64,000 nucleotides of DNA, from NCBI RefSeq assembly GCF_001598375.1, contig NZ_BCYV01000011.1:215174-279173 (forward strand). Direction: 5' to 3'. The position numbers and the translations under genes were made by a program. Shown piece by piece: positions 55,166 to 63,588 of the stretch. This stretch comes from Novosphingobium capsulatum NBRC 12533. Its GTDB lineage: Bacteria > Pseudomonadota > Alphaproteobacteria > Sphingomonadales > Sphingomonadaceae. The notes under the pieces are model-generated. The model was not told the origin of the DNA, searched no databases, and saw only the letters and a program-made list of their open reading frames with translations. Every line of letters starts with the position of its first letter. Within the stretch, counting starts at the first letter, position 1.

Positions 55166-55278
55166 CAGCGGTCCCTTGCGCCGCGCCAGGGGGCAGCGCC
55201 CCCAAGCAACCCGCCCGGCATGAGCGCCAGCGGGAGGCGGGTATAAAGCTGGATCAGGATATGCAAAGCCTCAGAATC
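55166..55278. repeat. Direct repeat R2, copy 1
   Basis: 113 bases, nearly identical to 58082-58194 in the same orientation. Holds the stem GGGGGC-AGC-GCCCCC. It continues the ICE leader of R1, so this copy is the native one. Confidence 0.85.
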
Positions 55279-55480
55279 TAAAATCTCAGCATTTCGCTAT
55301 TGGGTTAGATCGGGGCATGAATAACCATATCGCTCGAAAGCGAAGCGCATTCGCAAGCCGTCAATCGGTAGCGAGTGCACTGCCGGATTGAACGTCCATT
55401 GAATAGGCATCACCGTCCGTGAGGACAAAGCCCCGTATGTCGGCTCGCAGGCCTCCGACGATCAGGAGACGCGGATAGCT

Positions 55481-55879
55481 TCAGGTTCCATCTGGGATGC
55501 GAGCGATAACCTTGATCTCGAAGTCAAAACCGGCGAGCCAGTTGACACCGATCGCAGTCCAGTTCGGATAGGGCGACTGAGAAAAGACGTCGCTCTTCAC
55601 CTTCATGATCGTTTCAAACTGGTTTTCCGGATCGGTATGGAACGTCGTCACATCGACGATGTCGTCGAAGGTGCACCCGCCCGCCGCCAGCGTTGCCCCC
55701 AGATTGGAGAAGGCCAATCGAACCTGCTCGGCGAAGTCCGGTTCTGGCGAGCCATCGGTACGGCTTCCAACCTGACCGGATACGAACAGGAGATCGCCGG
55801 ATGCGATCGCAGCCGAATAGCCATGGGCTTCGTAGAGGGCATGGCGGTTCGCTGGAAAAATAGCATTACGTTTGGTCAT
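55481..55879 (-). CDS. RidA-family (YjgF) protein
   Basis: 132 residues. IASGDLLFVSGQVGSRTDGSPEPDFAEQVRLAFSNLGATLAAGGCTFDDIVDVTTF and PNWTAIGVNWLAGFDFEIKVIARIP match the Rid superfamily, which includes enamine/imine deaminases. The catalytic Arg of true RidA (about position 105) is not evident, so another Rid subfamily is likely. Start at MTKRNAIFP. Divergent from the TetR gene with shared operators. Confidence 0.87.
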   Translation of the reverse strand: MTKRNAIFPANRHALYEAHGYSAAIASGDLLFVSGQVGSRTDGSPEPDFAEQVRLAFSNLGATLAAGGCTFDDIVDVTTFHTDPENQFETIMKVKSDVFSQSPYPNWTAIGVNWLAGFDFEIKVIARIPDGT

Positions 55880-55967
55880 GGGATCAACCTTTCTGGAAAC
55901 TGCTTGGGCCTGCAATGTCGGCGCTCATCGCGGCCGGACATGGTTCTCATTTGTGGCGTAATTTGAT

Positions 55968-56030
55968 ATACGCTACGTATATAAATATCTGACATACGGT
56001 CCGTATGTCAATTGATATGCACTGCGTATG
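55968..56030. promoter_or_regulatory. Operator array between ridA-like and tetR-like genes
   Basis: Three related sites lie in the divergent gap. ATACG-CTA-CGTAT is at 55968-55980 and the perfect 19-base palindrome GACATACGG-T-CCGTATGTC at 55991-56009. A partial site, ATGCACTGCGTATG, is at 56017-56030, ending just before the GTG start of the TetR gene. Probable TetR binding sites controlling both genes. Confidence 0.7.
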
Positions 56031-56047
56031 TGAAAAGGAGGCTATTC

Positions 56048-56650
56048 GTGACGCCGCGTCGACGCATCGAGACCATGGAAGAAAACCGTACCAAGCTGAT
56101 TTCGGCAGCGCGCCGGGCCTTTGCCGCGAAAGGGTTCGCCGCGGCCTCGATGGACGAACTCACCGCGGATGTTGGGCTGACACGCGGGGCGCTCTACCAT
56201 AATTTCGGTGATAAAAAGGGACTGCTCGCCGCAGTGGTCGCTCAAGTCGATGGCGAAATGGCTGAACGGGCACAAGAACTGGGGGCAGTCGCGCCGAACG
56301 ACTGGGAAGGCCTGCTTGCAGAGGGATCGGCCTATATCGAAATGGCCCTCGACCCCGAGGTTCGCCGGATCGTGCTGCTGGACGGGCCTGCCTTTCTGGG
56401 CGACCCCACACAATGGCCCAGTCAGAACGCCTGTCTGGAAGTGACGAAGCAGATAGTTAGCAGGCTGATCGCGAACGGGATCATGAAGCCTGTCGATGAC
56501 GAGGCGGCGGCACGTCTTCTCAACGGCGCGGCGTTGAATGCTGCTTTATGGGTAGCGGCAAGTGATGAGCCAAGCGCTGTCCTTCCCAAGGCCATTGAGG
56601 CTTTCTGCGCTTTGGCGACGGGGTTGCTGGCAGAGGGAAAACCAATATGA
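56048..56650 (+). CDS. TetR-family regulator (autoregulated, controls ridA-like gene)
   Basis: 200 residues from GTG 56048, with AAGGAGG six bases upstream. HTH: RAFAAKGFAAASMDELTADVGLTRGALYHNFGDKKGLLAAVV. The C-terminal effector domain resembles the TetR_C group with PEVRRIVLLDGPAFLG. Divergent from the RidA gene. Confidence 0.9.
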   Translation: MTPRRRIETMEENRTKLISAARRAFAAKGFAAASMDELTADVGLTRGALYHNFGDKKGLLAAVVAQVDGEMAERAQELGAVAPNDWEGLLAEGSAYIEMALDPEVRRIVLLDGPAFLGDPTQWPSQNACLEVTKQIVSRLIANGIMKPVDDEAAARLLNGAALNAALWVAASDEPSAVLPKAIEAFCALATGLLAEGKPI

Positions 56651-56734
56651 ATCTTGGCATTGTTGAGCCTGCTCCAAAAAAGACCAGAAATTGTTGCCTA
56701 TCATCTCGCGATATACTGCTTCATAGCCATGTCA

Positions 56735-57166
56735 CTAGATATTTTTATTGCACTGTTCGTCGAAGCGTTGAGCCAGTTCTTCCAGGCTAATAGCGCCCAA
56801 CTTTGCAATCAACATCGCTTCAGCCTCGCTCAATACGTTATCAAGGGCTTCGTTGACAATTTTTTCAACCGCGCAGTCGGTATCCCTGTGCCCGTTACTG
56901 ATTGTGAAGAGGTATGGCCCACCTACGGCACGGTGGACGTCGAGAAGCGTCACAGCCTTGAGGTCTGCCGCGATGACCCATCCACCACCGTGGCCCTTTT
57001 CTGATCGCACATAGCCAGAATCCCGCAAGCCGGCCATCGTCCGACGCACGACCACGGGATTGGTGCCCAGCATGCGCGCGATCTCGTCAGACGTCATTGG
57101 ACCGTCGTGGCGGGTCATGTGGAGCAATACATGGAGCATTCGCGACAAGCGGCTGTCATTACGCAT
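56735..57166 (-). CDS. Rrf2-family regulator without Fe-S cysteines
   Basis: 143 residues. RLSRMLHVLLHMTRHDGPMTSDEIARMLGTNPVVVRRTMAGLRDSGYVRSEKGHGGGWVIA is an Rrf2 winged HTH. The three-Cys Fe-S site of IscR/NsrR is lacking; this is the YwnA-type branch. Divergent from the methyltransferase gene, which it probably controls. Confidence 0.88.
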   Translation of the reverse strand: MRNDSRLSRMLHVLLHMTRHDGPMTSDEIARMLGTNPVVVRRTMAGLRDSGYVRSEKGHGGGWVIAADLKAVTLLDVHRAVGGPYLFTISNGHRDTDCAVEKIVNEALDNVLSEAEAMLIAKLGAISLEELAQRFDEQCNKNI

Positions 57167-57253
57167 GGTTGAAGCTTTCGCATGTCAGCGGGGATTGGCA
57201 AGAGTTCAGTTTCACGATACTTTTAATGTTACATGATTCGTGGAGCGCTGAAA

Positions 57254-58033
57254 ATGGTTGGATTCGAGAGCCCTGACCACTGGGACATCGCCGCCCGGCA
57301 CTATGAGGAGACGGCGCATCCCTTTACAGCTCGCTATGCCGAGGCAGCGCTCACCCGCGTGCATCTGGGTCCCAATAGCCGTGTTCTCGATGTTGGGGCC
57401 GGTACCGGTGCACTGGCTCTGCTCGCAGCTCAAGCCGGTGCGCAGGTTCTTGCCACAGATTTCTCGCCTGGCATGATCGCGCGCATCGCAGCGGCGGGTG
57501 TGCCCAATGTCGAGGCGCAGGTCATGGATGGCCAGGCGCTTTCTTTGGAGGATGCCAGCTTCGATGCAGTATTTTCCATATTTGGCGTCATCATGTTCCC
57601 AGACTGGCGCAAGGGCCTCGCCGAGATGGCGCGGGTGACGCGCCCTGGCGGTTACGGCGTGATAGCGACTTGGCGTGAGCAGGGCGCCGCGACCTTCTTG
57701 TTACTCGGCCAAATTCGTCGCAAGCTGTTCCCCGGACGGGAAGGCATGACAATGCCGGAAGCCGTGAACGCGCTGAACGATCCGGCGGATCTCGCCTGCG
57801 AACTGATAGCAGCGGGGTATCGCGACCCTAAGATTGAGCCGATTACCTTCGACTATGAGTTGGATATAGGGGCATTGGCCGAACCAGATTCGCTGTTTGG
57901 CATGTCTCCAGACTGGACGAGTCTCGATCTAGTCGAAAAGGACGCCGTGATCGCCGAGGTCCGGAAGATGGCAGGCGAAAGAGCCACCCTGCCCATACCC
58001 TCCACGGCGCTGATTGCAGTCGCTCGACGTTAG
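57254..58033 (+). CDS. Class I SAM-dependent methyltransferase
   Basis: 259 residues from ATG 57254 (an earlier ATG is at 57233). SAM-binding motif I RVLDVGAGTGALALLAAQ, motif II DGQALSLEDASFDAVFSIFGVIMFPD and motif III ARVTRPGGYGVIATW. UbiE/arsenite-type small-molecule methyltransferases are similar; the substrate is unknown. Paired with the divergent Rrf2 regulator. Confidence 0.88.
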   Translation: MVGFESPDHWDIAARHYEETAHPFTARYAEAALTRVHLGPNSRVLDVGAGTGALALLAAQAGAQVLATDFSPGMIARIAAAGVPNVEAQVMDGQALSLEDASFDAVFSIFGVIMFPDWRKGLAEMARVTRPGGYGVIATWREQGAATFLLLGQIRRKLFPGREGMTMPEAVNALNDPADLACELIAAGYRDPKIEPITFDYELDIGALAEPDSLFGMSPDWTSLDLVEKDAVIAEVRKMAGERATLPIPSTALIAVARR

Positions 58034-58081
58034 TGCTGAAAAGAGGGCTGGTTCACTCGTGTCTATTGACGTCACGAGTGG

Positions 58082-58194
58082 CAGCGATCCCTTGCGCCGC
58101 GCCAGGGGGCAGCGCCCCCAAGCAACCCGCCCGGCATGAGCGCCAGCGGGAGACGGGCATAAAGCTGGATCAGGATGTGCAAAACCTCAGAACC
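58082..58194. repeat. Direct repeat R2, copy 2
   Basis: Nearly identical to 55166-55278, in the same orientation. It separates the RidA/TetR/Rrf2/methyltransferase module from the Fic-SPARSA module. It lacks the R1 part, so it appears to be a partial duplicate left by insertion or recombination. Confidence 0.85.
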
Positions 58195-58222
58195 TGGAGG
58201 CCGTGCAAGCTGATCGCCGCAG

Positions 58223-58849
58223 CTACCCTTGTGGTGAGGTATGACCCAGTTCAACAGCCTTGCGACGCTGGGCAGTCGTCAACGCGGTCCAGAACCGATG
58301 GACGCGCGCGGTCGGCATTTGTTTCAGATCGTTGATATGTTGGGCGCGGCGAAGCTCGATCTGAAAGAACGACGGGTGATGATCGATGTTGAAAGTCTGA
58401 AGCTTCCAGAAGACGACAGCAGCGTATTTAGGGGTGAGCTTCTTGTTCTTGCGATAGTAATCCAGAGCGCCCGACAGGATGGGATTGTTTTCTTTTGTAG
58501 CAAGCTGTTCAAGTGTGCGGATGCAGGATTCCAACTGCATCTGCTGGGTCAGCTTGGTGAGGTGACGCTTTGCCTCGGCCGGCGAGAGGCGTCTGCCTTT
58601 CTCGATGACCGCCACATCGAATTGAAGTATGCAGTGGGAGCCGACCCAAAGCGTCGCATCTGTACAGTGATTGGCGATCTCGAAGTGGTAGCGAAGGTCT
58701 TGCTGGCCGCAGAGTTCACAGGTTTCGATGGGTTGTTCGTGGTCGACCGTGTTGTCGGTGAAGGACCACTCGTGGAACGCAGCCGGCAGGGTTCCCGCCA
58801 CTGAAAGCGGAAGAATACTGTCACGAACCCGTTGCGTGTACCCGCCCAT
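58223..58849 (-). CDS. Hypothetical protein with N-terminal zinc-finger-like motif
   Basis: 208 residues. Near the N-terminus the sequence ETCELCGQQDLRYHFEIANH runs on with C62 and WVGSHC (about residues 44-73). This gives C44, C47, C62 and H72/C73, a plausible Zn site of the CxxC...VGSxC type found in several phage and ICE proteins. The remainder is helical and charged (AEAKRHLTKLTQQMQLESCIRTLEQLATKEN) with a basic end. No known function. It is divergent from the Fic-SIR2-pAgo operon and shares its promoter region, so it may be a regulator or an additional part of that system. Confidence 0.65.
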   Translation of the reverse strand: MGGYTQRVRDSILPLSVAGTLPAAFHEWSFTDNTVDHEQPIETCELCGQQDLRYHFEIANHCTDATLWVGSHCILQFDVAVIEKGRRLSPAEAKRHLTKLTQQMQLESCIRTLEQLATKENNPILSGALDYYRKNKKLTPKYAAVVFWKLQTFNIDHHPSFFQIELRRAQHINDLKQMPTARVHRFWTALTTAQRRKAVELGHTSPQG

Positions 58850-58862
58850 GATGGTGCCGCCC

Positions 58863-58927
58863 GTTATTTAAGAGTGCTTACCTTAGCTCAACTCCTATTT
58901 AAGCCAAGTACCAATTGCTTAAATAAC
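58863..58927. promoter_or_regulatory. TATTTAAG-motif control region of Fic-SPARSA operon
   Basis: The 99-base gap between the divergent genes contains a perfect 10-base inverted repeat, GTTATTTAAG (58863-58872) / CTTAAATAAC (58918-58927), and a third direct TATTTAAG (58896-58903). Three copies of one 8-mer in 65 bases point to a dedicated DNA-binding protein. The Fic protein's own C-terminal winged helix is a candidate. Confidence 0.6.
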
Positions 58928-58948
58928 GCTGCGCCCACATAATGGGGC

Positions 58949-60130
58949 ATGTCCGAATCAGCTTCCAACCTCCGGCTAGGCCGCTTTGTCGAGACCCCTG
59001 TTGCGGGCGAAATCGTGCGCGCCTTTGTACCGCCCCCACTACCGCCAGAACCGCCGATCGACGTGCTGACCCTTCTGGAGCGGCTAAGTTTGGCGGAACG
59101 TGCCTTGGGGCGCCTCGACGGCATCACTATGCTGCTGCCGCGCCAAGAACTCTTCCTCTACATGTACGTGCGGAAGGAAGCCGTCCTTTCGTCCCAGATA
59201 GAAGGAACGCAATCGACCCTTTCGGACCTGCTCCGCTTCGAGACCGAAGCGCAGGCCGGCCAGCCGATCGACGACATCCGCGAAGTCTCGAACTACGTCG
59301 ATGCGATGATGTATGGGCTGGAACGGCTGGAAGAGCTACCGCTGTCACTGCGTCTGATCCGCGAGATGCACGAACGCTTACTGCAAAGCGGACGCGGCGG
59401 GACGAAAAATCCCGGCGAGTTTCGGCGGTCTCAGAACTGGATCGGTGGCTCACGTCCAGGCAACGCGCTTTTCGTGCCGCCGCCGCCGCCCGAGATGGAT
59501 GGTTGTCTCGATGCGCTTGAGCGATTCATGCACGAGGACGGTTCGCGTTTGCCCGCCCTTATCAAGGCCGGGCTGCTGCATGTCCAGTTCGAGACCATCC
59601 ACCCTTTTCTGGACGGCAACGGCAGGATCGGCCGCTTGCTGGTGACGTTGTATCTCTGCGTCAACGGTGTGCTGCGCAAGCCGCTCCTCTATTTGAGCCT
59701 GTACCTGAAAACTCATCGCGCCGATTATTACCGACTGCTTCAGGAGGTGCGCGAGCACGGGGCATGGGAAGCCTGGCTCGATTTCTTCCTCACCGGCGTT
59801 GCGGATACGGCCAATCAGGCGTTCGAGGCCGCTACCCGTATTGTTGATCTGTTCAAGGAAGACCGCGAGTGGATTACGACAGAGAGCGACCGGGCAGGCT
59901 CCGCGCTGCGTATCCATGATCTGTTTCAGCAGAACCCGTTCCTGACGGCCAACCAGCTCGTCCAACAAACAGGGCTTTCCGCTCCGACCGTGAATGCGGC
60001 ACTCGCCGATCTGGAACGGTTCGGCATCGTTGAGGAAATCACCGGGCGCAAACGGGGGCGCGTGTTCAGTTACCGGCGATATCTCGCCATCTTGAGCGAG
60101 GGAACCGACCCGCTCCCCACAACGGCCTAA
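58949..60130 (+). CDS. Fic-family AMP-transferase with C-terminal winged helix
   Basis: 393 residues. Fic proteins transfer AMP (or another NMP) to a protein hydroxyl. The catalytic loop HPFLDGNGR (H218 to R226) is complete. An inhibitory-helix motif SSQIEG (81-86) upstream fits the class II, self-inhibited type. A Fic_N-like domain precedes it (EGTQSTLSDLLRFE), and the last 70 residues form a winged helix (NPFLTANQLVQQTGLSAPTVNAALADLERFGIVEEI). It is the first gene of a three-gene operon: the SIR2-APAZ gene begins 12 bases after its stop. Confidence 0.9.
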   Translation: MSESASNLRLGRFVETPVAGEIVRAFVPPPLPPEPPIDVLTLLERLSLAERALGRLDGITMLLPRQELFLYMYVRKEAVLSSQIEGTQSTLSDLLRFETEAQAGQPIDDIREVSNYVDAMMYGLERLEELPLSLRLIREMHERLLQSGRGGTKNPGEFRRSQNWIGGSRPGNALFVPPPPPEMDGCLDALERFMHEDGSRLPALIKAGLLHVQFETIHPFLDGNGRIGRLLVTLYLCVNGVLRKPLLYLSLYLKTHRADYYRLLQEVREHGAWEAWLDFFLTGVADTANQAFEAATRIVDLFKEDREWITTESDRAGSALRIHDLFQQNPFLTANQLVQQTGLSAPTVNAALADLERFGIVEEITGRKRGRVFSYRRYLAILSEGTDPLPTTA

Positions 60131-60142
60131 AAGGGGGAGCCT

Positions 60143-62026
60143 GTGCCGATAAAAACTATATCTGCCGCACAATTCGCGACCGCCTTCGATCTTAGGCCCC
60201 ATCTCGTGGCGTGGTTCCTTGGCGCTGGCGCATCGGCCGCCTCCGGCATCCCGACCGGCTATGCCATGATCCGCGACTTCAAGGCGCAAATCTTTTGCCG
60301 TGAGACAAACCTGTCAAAGCGAGAGATCGATACGGCTGATCCAGTGTGGATCGACAGGATCGATGCCTTTTTTCGGCAAACGTCACTGTTGCCGCCTGAC
60401 GGCGATCCTACGGAATATGCCAAGGCCTTCGAAGCGGTATATCCAGAGGCTCGGCATCGTCGACAATATATCGACGATGCGATCTCCAAAGGTACTCCCT
60501 GTTTTGGGCACAAGGTACTTGGCAGCCTTATGGCAGCCGGTAAGGTCGATAGCGTTTTCACCACTAACTTCGATCCGCTTATCGAGGAGTCGGCGCATTC
60601 GGCAAATGCGATCCTCCCGATAGACGACCAGAACCGCCCGACTGTGGCGGCGATCGATTCCGCTGACCGTGCAATGCGTTGCCTCAATGAGTCGGACTGG
60701 CCGCTGGTCGCTAAGCTTCATGGCGATTATCAGTCGATCGCGATTAAGAATACGGGATCGGAACTTGAGAAGCAGGATGCTCGGATGCGGCATGTGCTGG
60801 TGGAATCCGGCAAGCGCTTCGGAATGATATTCGTCGGCTATAGCGGACGCGACGCTTCGATCATGGAGGCGCTGAACACGGTTCTGGATGGGTCGTCGCC
60901 ATTTCCCAACGGGCTTTACTGGCTCACCTCGTCAGTTTCGCGCTTGCTGCCAGCAGTGATCGAATTCCTAGATCGCGCTCAAGCAGCCGGCGTGGACGTG
61001 GCCGTCGTCGAGTGCGCGACCTTCGACGAACTGGCTGCCGATATCATCAAGATAACTGACCTACCCCAACCGCTTCTTGATCGCGTGATGGAAGGGCGAC
61101 CTACGCCGCGCCTCGTGCCCGTTCAGATTCCACATACCAAAGCCCGCGCCTTCCCGGTGCTGCGCTATTCGGCAATTCTGCTCCAATCGATGCCGACCGT
61201 AGCCAGACGCATCAGGCTGAGCCAATCGACGACGTCGGCAGAGGTGCGCGAGATATTCAAAGCGAAAGGATATCGAGCGACGGCAGCCGCGTTGGGGCGT
61301 GAGCTAGCGGCGTTCGGGCGGGACCAAGAAATCCTGGATGCCTTGGCTCCGCTCGGTCCATCGCTCGCTGGAACGATCGACCTAGATCCGGTCGCCGATA
61401 GCTGGGCGATGGGATTGCTCTACGACACGCTCGTGCGATCTCTCGCCCGACAGCGCCCGCTCATCCCACGCTACAGGCGTTCGGGCCATTCGCTCGTCGT
61501 TGCAACACCGCGCGACGGCGACGATCCTGATCGAGCGCGGCGTCAGCAGCAAACCCTATCTCGGCTGCGCGATGCCTACGGCACCAGTCTGTTTGGCACT
61601 GTGCCCAAGCTTGGCTTCCCGTTTCAGGAGGGTGTCCACCTCAAGCTGGAACAAGTCGATGGAAAGTGGTGGTGCGGCTTCGAGCCTTACACGTTCGTCC
61701 AGTTGCCCCGGCAAGATAGTTCCCAAACGGACAGTGCGGAGGGTTTGGTCGCCGAAGAAGCTCCGGCTGAAATGGGTATGCGAGCCGAGCGCCGAGGTGA
61801 TCCTGCCGGTGACTGGCGCCGCGAGCGATGGGCTCCGCGCTATAATAGGAATTGGTCCAGCATTATTGGGGCTTGGGCACAGCTTCTAACCGAAACGGGA
61901 GGCACGACCCGAAGTGCCTTCGGGCTCGAAGAGGGCACTGGCATTGATGCCGTGTTCAAGGTGTCACCCGTCACCGGGTTTAGCCGACCATCGCATCACC
62001 ATACCTACTTCGACAGGAGCAAATGA
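60143..62026 (+). CDS. SIR2-APAZ effector of a short-Argonaute (SPARSA) system
   Basis: 627 residues from GTG 60143, with AAGGGGGAG upstream. The N-terminal SIR2 domain shows the NAD-binding GAGAS (27-31), the TNFD segment (N142, D144), catalytic-type His193 in KLHGD and GYSGRD (232-237). The C-terminal region (about 310-627) fits the APAZ domain that stands in for the N-PAZ half of Argonaute (FPFQEGVHLKLEQVDGKWWCGFEP). In the characterised Geobacter and Caballeronia systems this protein pairs with a short Ago and consumes NAD once guide and target nucleic acid are bound, killing the infected cell. Stop and start of the pAgo gene overlap by four bases. Confidence 0.9.
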   Translation: MPIKTISAAQFATAFDLRPHLVAWFLGAGASAASGIPTGYAMIRDFKAQIFCRETNLSKREIDTADPVWIDRIDAFFRQTSLLPPDGDPTEYAKAFEAVYPEARHRRQYIDDAISKGTPCFGHKVLGSLMAAGKVDSVFTTNFDPLIEESAHSANAILPIDDQNRPTVAAIDSADRAMRCLNESDWPLVAKLHGDYQSIAIKNTGSELEKQDARMRHVLVESGKRFGMIFVGYSGRDASIMEALNTVLDGSSPFPNGLYWLTSSVSRLLPAVIEFLDRAQAAGVDVAVVECATFDELAADIIKITDLPQPLLDRVMEGRPTPRLVPVQIPHTKARAFPVLRYSAILLQSMPTVARRIRLSQSTTSAEVREIFKAKGYRATAAALGRELAAFGRDQEILDALAPLGPSLAGTIDLDPVADSWAMGLLYDTLVRSLARQRPLIPRYRRSGHSLVVATPRDGDDPDRARRQQQTLSRLRDAYGTSLFGTVPKLGFPFQEGVHLKLEQVDGKWWCGFEPYTFVQLPRQDSSQTDSAEGLVAEEAPAEMGMRAERRGDPAGDWRRERWAPRYNRNWSSIIGAWAQLLTETGGTTRSAFGLEEGTGIDAVFKVSPVTGFSRPSHHHTYFDRSK

Positions 62027-63474
62027 TGGCGAACTCAGCCCTCACCGAGTTGCCGCCATTCACGCTCTTGGATGAGCCGGACCTGTCGTTTTCACCATCC
62101 GACGCCACCCAGGTAGATGTCCATCCATTGCGCGGCCTGCTGAACTTCGGGCCGTATTCGAAAGGATCGTTTAGCGGATACACTCCCCGCATTCGAATCG
62201 CGACGGTTGGCCCGGAGAGCGCTTTCCATCGTCGCGGCGACCTGATGAAGCTGTTGCGCGGCGTGCATCGGCCTTCCGACCGATCAGAATATGTGCCGGA
62301 ATATCCCGGTTTTGAGCGCCTATTCCGCGTGTCGCTCGATGCCGCGCCAGCGAGCGCGCACATCAAGTGGCCTGAACACCTCGACCAGTTGCCGGGCGAC
62401 GGCAACGCGCAGCATCGCCTATACCTTGCAATGGATGGCGCGCTTCGCCGCCTCGACGCCGTTCGCAATGAGTTCGACGTTGTGCTGGTCCACTTTCCTG
62501 ACAACTGGGACATGGCGACACGCGGAAAATTCTTTGACGCCCACGACGTGCTGAAGGCTTTGGGCGCCAAGTATAATATTCCGACCCAGGTTCTGAACGA
62601 TCGCGTCTTCACGTTCAGCTTTAAGGCCTCGCTCGCGTGGCGTCTTTCAACCGCACTGTATGTGAAGGCTGCGGGCACGCCATGGAAGCTCGCGCCGCTG
62701 AAGGGTGTGCCGGCGGACACTGCCTACATCGGGTTGGCTTATGCCCTGCGCGGTGACCAACAAGACGCGCATTATGTGACGTGCTGCTCGCAGGTCTTCG
62801 ACATGGACGGCGGGGGCATGCAGTTCGTTGCGTTCGAGGCGCGAGACCCGGTGGCCGACGTGGCCGAAGCGCGCAGGAACCCCTTTCTCAGCCGCGACGA
62901 CATGCGCGCGGTACTCGCCCGTAGCCTGGCACTCTATCAGGGGCGCAATGGCGGCAACTTACCAAAACGCATGGTCATTCATAAGACGACGGCCTTCAAG
63001 GAGGCTGAAATCGAAGGCGCGTTCGACGCGCTTGCTGGCGTAGCGGAAATAGAGTGCGTCGAGGTCAGCTCGGCATCGTGCTGGCGCGGCGTCTGGCTCA
63101 TCAAGTCGGGAGTAGAGAGGCCGCCATCAAAACCGTCGGGGTTTCCCGTGCCCCGCGGCACGATGGTGGTCCGCACGGGTAATTCCGCCTTGGTGTGGGT
63201 GGCGGGCAATGCTCCAGATGTCTCAACCAAAGGCGATTACTACCAGGGCAAAAAGAGTATACCGCGACCGCTTCAATTAATTCGTCATGCCGGCAGCGGG
63301 CCCCTCGAATTGACCGCTCACGAGGCGCTGGCGTTGACAAAGATGGATTGGAACAATGACGCGCTCTACGACCCGGTGCCGGTCAGCATTCGCTACTCAC
63401 AGAAACTAGCGCGCACAATTGCCAATGTTCCCGATCTGCCTCGAAACGTCTATCCTTATCGTCTGTTTATGTGA
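62023..63474 (+). CDS. Short prokaryotic Argonaute (MID-PIWI), catalytically inactive
   Basis: 483 residues, the length of short pAgos. The MID guide-5'-end pocket is recognisable by Y184, Q189 and K201 with K215 (KYNIPTQVLN ... SFKASLAWRLSTALYVKAAGTPW). In the PIWI domain the first catalytic Asp position reads AYIGLAYA (234-241) with no Asp, as in other short pAgos that bind but do not cut. It forms the nucleic-acid-sensing half of the complex with the SIR2-APAZ protein. Guide type (RNA or DNA) cannot be read from sequence; known relatives use small RNA guides and DNA targets. Translation is coupled to the effector gene. Confidence 0.9.
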   Translation: MMANSALTELPPFTLLDEPDLSFSPSDATQVDVHPLRGLLNFGPYSKGSFSGYTPRIRIATVGPESAFHRRGDLMKLLRGVHRPSDRSEYVPEYPGFERLFRVSLDAAPASAHIKWPEHLDQLPGDGNAQHRLYLAMDGALRRLDAVRNEFDVVLVHFPDNWDMATRGKFFDAHDVLKALGAKYNIPTQVLNDRVFTFSFKASLAWRLSTALYVKAAGTPWKLAPLKGVPADTAYIGLAYALRGDQQDAHYVTCCSQVFDMDGGGMQFVAFEARDPVADVAEARRNPFLSRDDMRAVLARSLALYQGRNGGNLPKRMVIHKTTAFKEAEIEGAFDALAGVAEIECVEVSSASCWRGVWLIKSGVERPPSKPSGFPVPRGTMVVRTGNSALVWVAGNAPDVSTKGDYYQGKKSIPRPLQLIRHAGSGPLELTAHEALALTKMDWNNDALYDPVPVSIRYSQKLARTIANVPDLPRNVYPYRLFM

Positions 63475-63588
63475 GTATTCCGCGCCCATATCTCTAGAGG
63501 ATGGCGCCGATGGGGCTCCGTGTGCAGTCGTCTTATCGCTCATGAATCGTTGGCTCAACGCCAGCCAAATGCCAATCATATCCACCGC

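Noticed and set aside
55358..55480. 34-39 codons stay open in the same frame after the RidA stop (IVGGLRADIRGFVLTDGDAYSM)
   Set aside because: Suggestive of a decayed gene or stop-codon readthrough, but too short and without a recognised family to claim either.
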